Assembly: GCA_949825045.1 (NCBI GenBank)
Contig: OX463827.1
Span: forward strand, 6,718,501 to 6,782,500
DNA: 64,000 nucleotides
Source: Argyresthia goedartella
Lineage: Eukaryota; Arthropoda; Insecta; Lepidoptera; Argyresthiidae
Reading direction: 5' to 3'
Below are positions 63,588 through 64,000 of this stretch, one piece after another. A model generated the notes under the pieces. The model was not told the origin of the DNA and searched no databases. It saw only the letters and a list, made by a program, of their open reading frames with translations. Every line of letters begins with the position of its first letter. Position 1 is the first letter of the stretch. The position numbers were made by a program, and so were the translations under genes.

Positions 63588-64000
63588 GTAGTTTATGTGA
63601 CTGCTACATAATGGAGGGCATTAATACTCGAGAGTTTTAATGCCTAATTATGTAGCAGTCACATAAAACGGTTCAGGAACCGCATGTATGACCGGCATTG
63701 TGGCTCTGCAGTTGTTTAGCTTGTTCTGTAGTACCAAATTAACGCAGGCGGGCGTCGGCGTTCGAAATTTGAATGTCAGTACCAACTTCACAAACTTTCA
63801 GACAAACTAGGGGCGGCTCGCAGGCAGGCGTCGGCGTTTGAAATTTGAATATACAGAAAAACTACACATTATGGTCATAATGTGTAATTTTTCAGATAAG
63901 AAATGAGTTTTTACCAAGTTGTTTAACATTATGCTGGACGTAACGTGCGGTTTTTGTACGCAGTAAGAGGGTTTATGATACGTGTGTAGATAAAAGCATA
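63588..64000 (-). repeat. Composite repeat E, copy 6 (rearranged, runs off the window)
   Basis: The hairpin module is reduced to its outer arms (TTTATGTGACTGCTACATAA facing ATTATGTAGCAGTCACATAA, 63592-63668), and the second inverted end is deleted. The rest follows on the minus strand: GGTTCAGGAACCGCATG, two GGCGTCGGCGTTCGAAATTT units, ATTATGGTCATAATG and GGTTTATGATACGTGTGTAG. Confidence 0.85.

Overview
The window looks like repeat-rich intergenic and intronic DNA of a lepidopteran insect (moth or butterfly). The evidence is AT-rich DNA, GT-AG introns, tRNA-derived SINEs with A and B boxes, several non-LTR retrotransposons, DD37D mariners, and the dispersed repeat containing GGGTTCCGTACC that I know from many Lepidoptera. 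The species cannot be named from the sequence.

Host genes lie only between about 19.6 and 26.6 kb. The last two coding exons of a very-long-chain fatty acid elongase (ELO family, + strand, 19666-19808 and 20755-20955) are followed by the first coding exon of an oxysterol-binding-protein-related protein of the OSBPL9/10/11 type (- strand, 21292-21393, start of a PH domain). Next comes a large secreted Gln/Pro-rich protein gene (- strand, two clear exons 22569-26188 and 22044-22383, plus a less certain first exon). The ORP exon must be spliced leftward, so the elongase 3' end lies in ORP intron 1, on the opposite strand. No other exons of these two genes could be found.

The rest is mobile DNA. 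0-19 kb: three non-LTR retrotransposons (3' fragment at 0.2-1 kb; CR1/jockey-like with endonuclease and RT at 3.4-6.5 kb; nearly complete I-type RT plus RNase H element at 15.1-18.7 kb), a SINE split by a LINE tail, a Helitron helicase remnant (10.2-10.5 kb) and a long foldback element (10.6-11.1 kb). 27-42 kb: a GC-rich insertion, SINEs, two mariners (34.0-35.3 kb open; 37.9-39.2 kb broken by a 49-bp deletion), a foldback with a 9 x 34 bp array, and a 222-bp tandem duplication. 42-64 kb: six copies of a composite ~500-bp repeat (called E here), TTAA-flanked MITEs, an inverted pair of ~400-bp repeats and many tight hairpins.

The most unusual signal is modular. Four miniature element families with different ends (A, B, C, D) carry the same ~150-bp core, and one locus (53.0-53.8 kb) seems to join a B end to a C end around that core. 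In the core, in unrelated repeat E, and in a hairpin cluster at 55.4 kb, stems of different sequence enclose the same kind of loop (GAGCGAAGCGA or close). Everything here was read by eye without alignment tools, so repeat borders are approximate.
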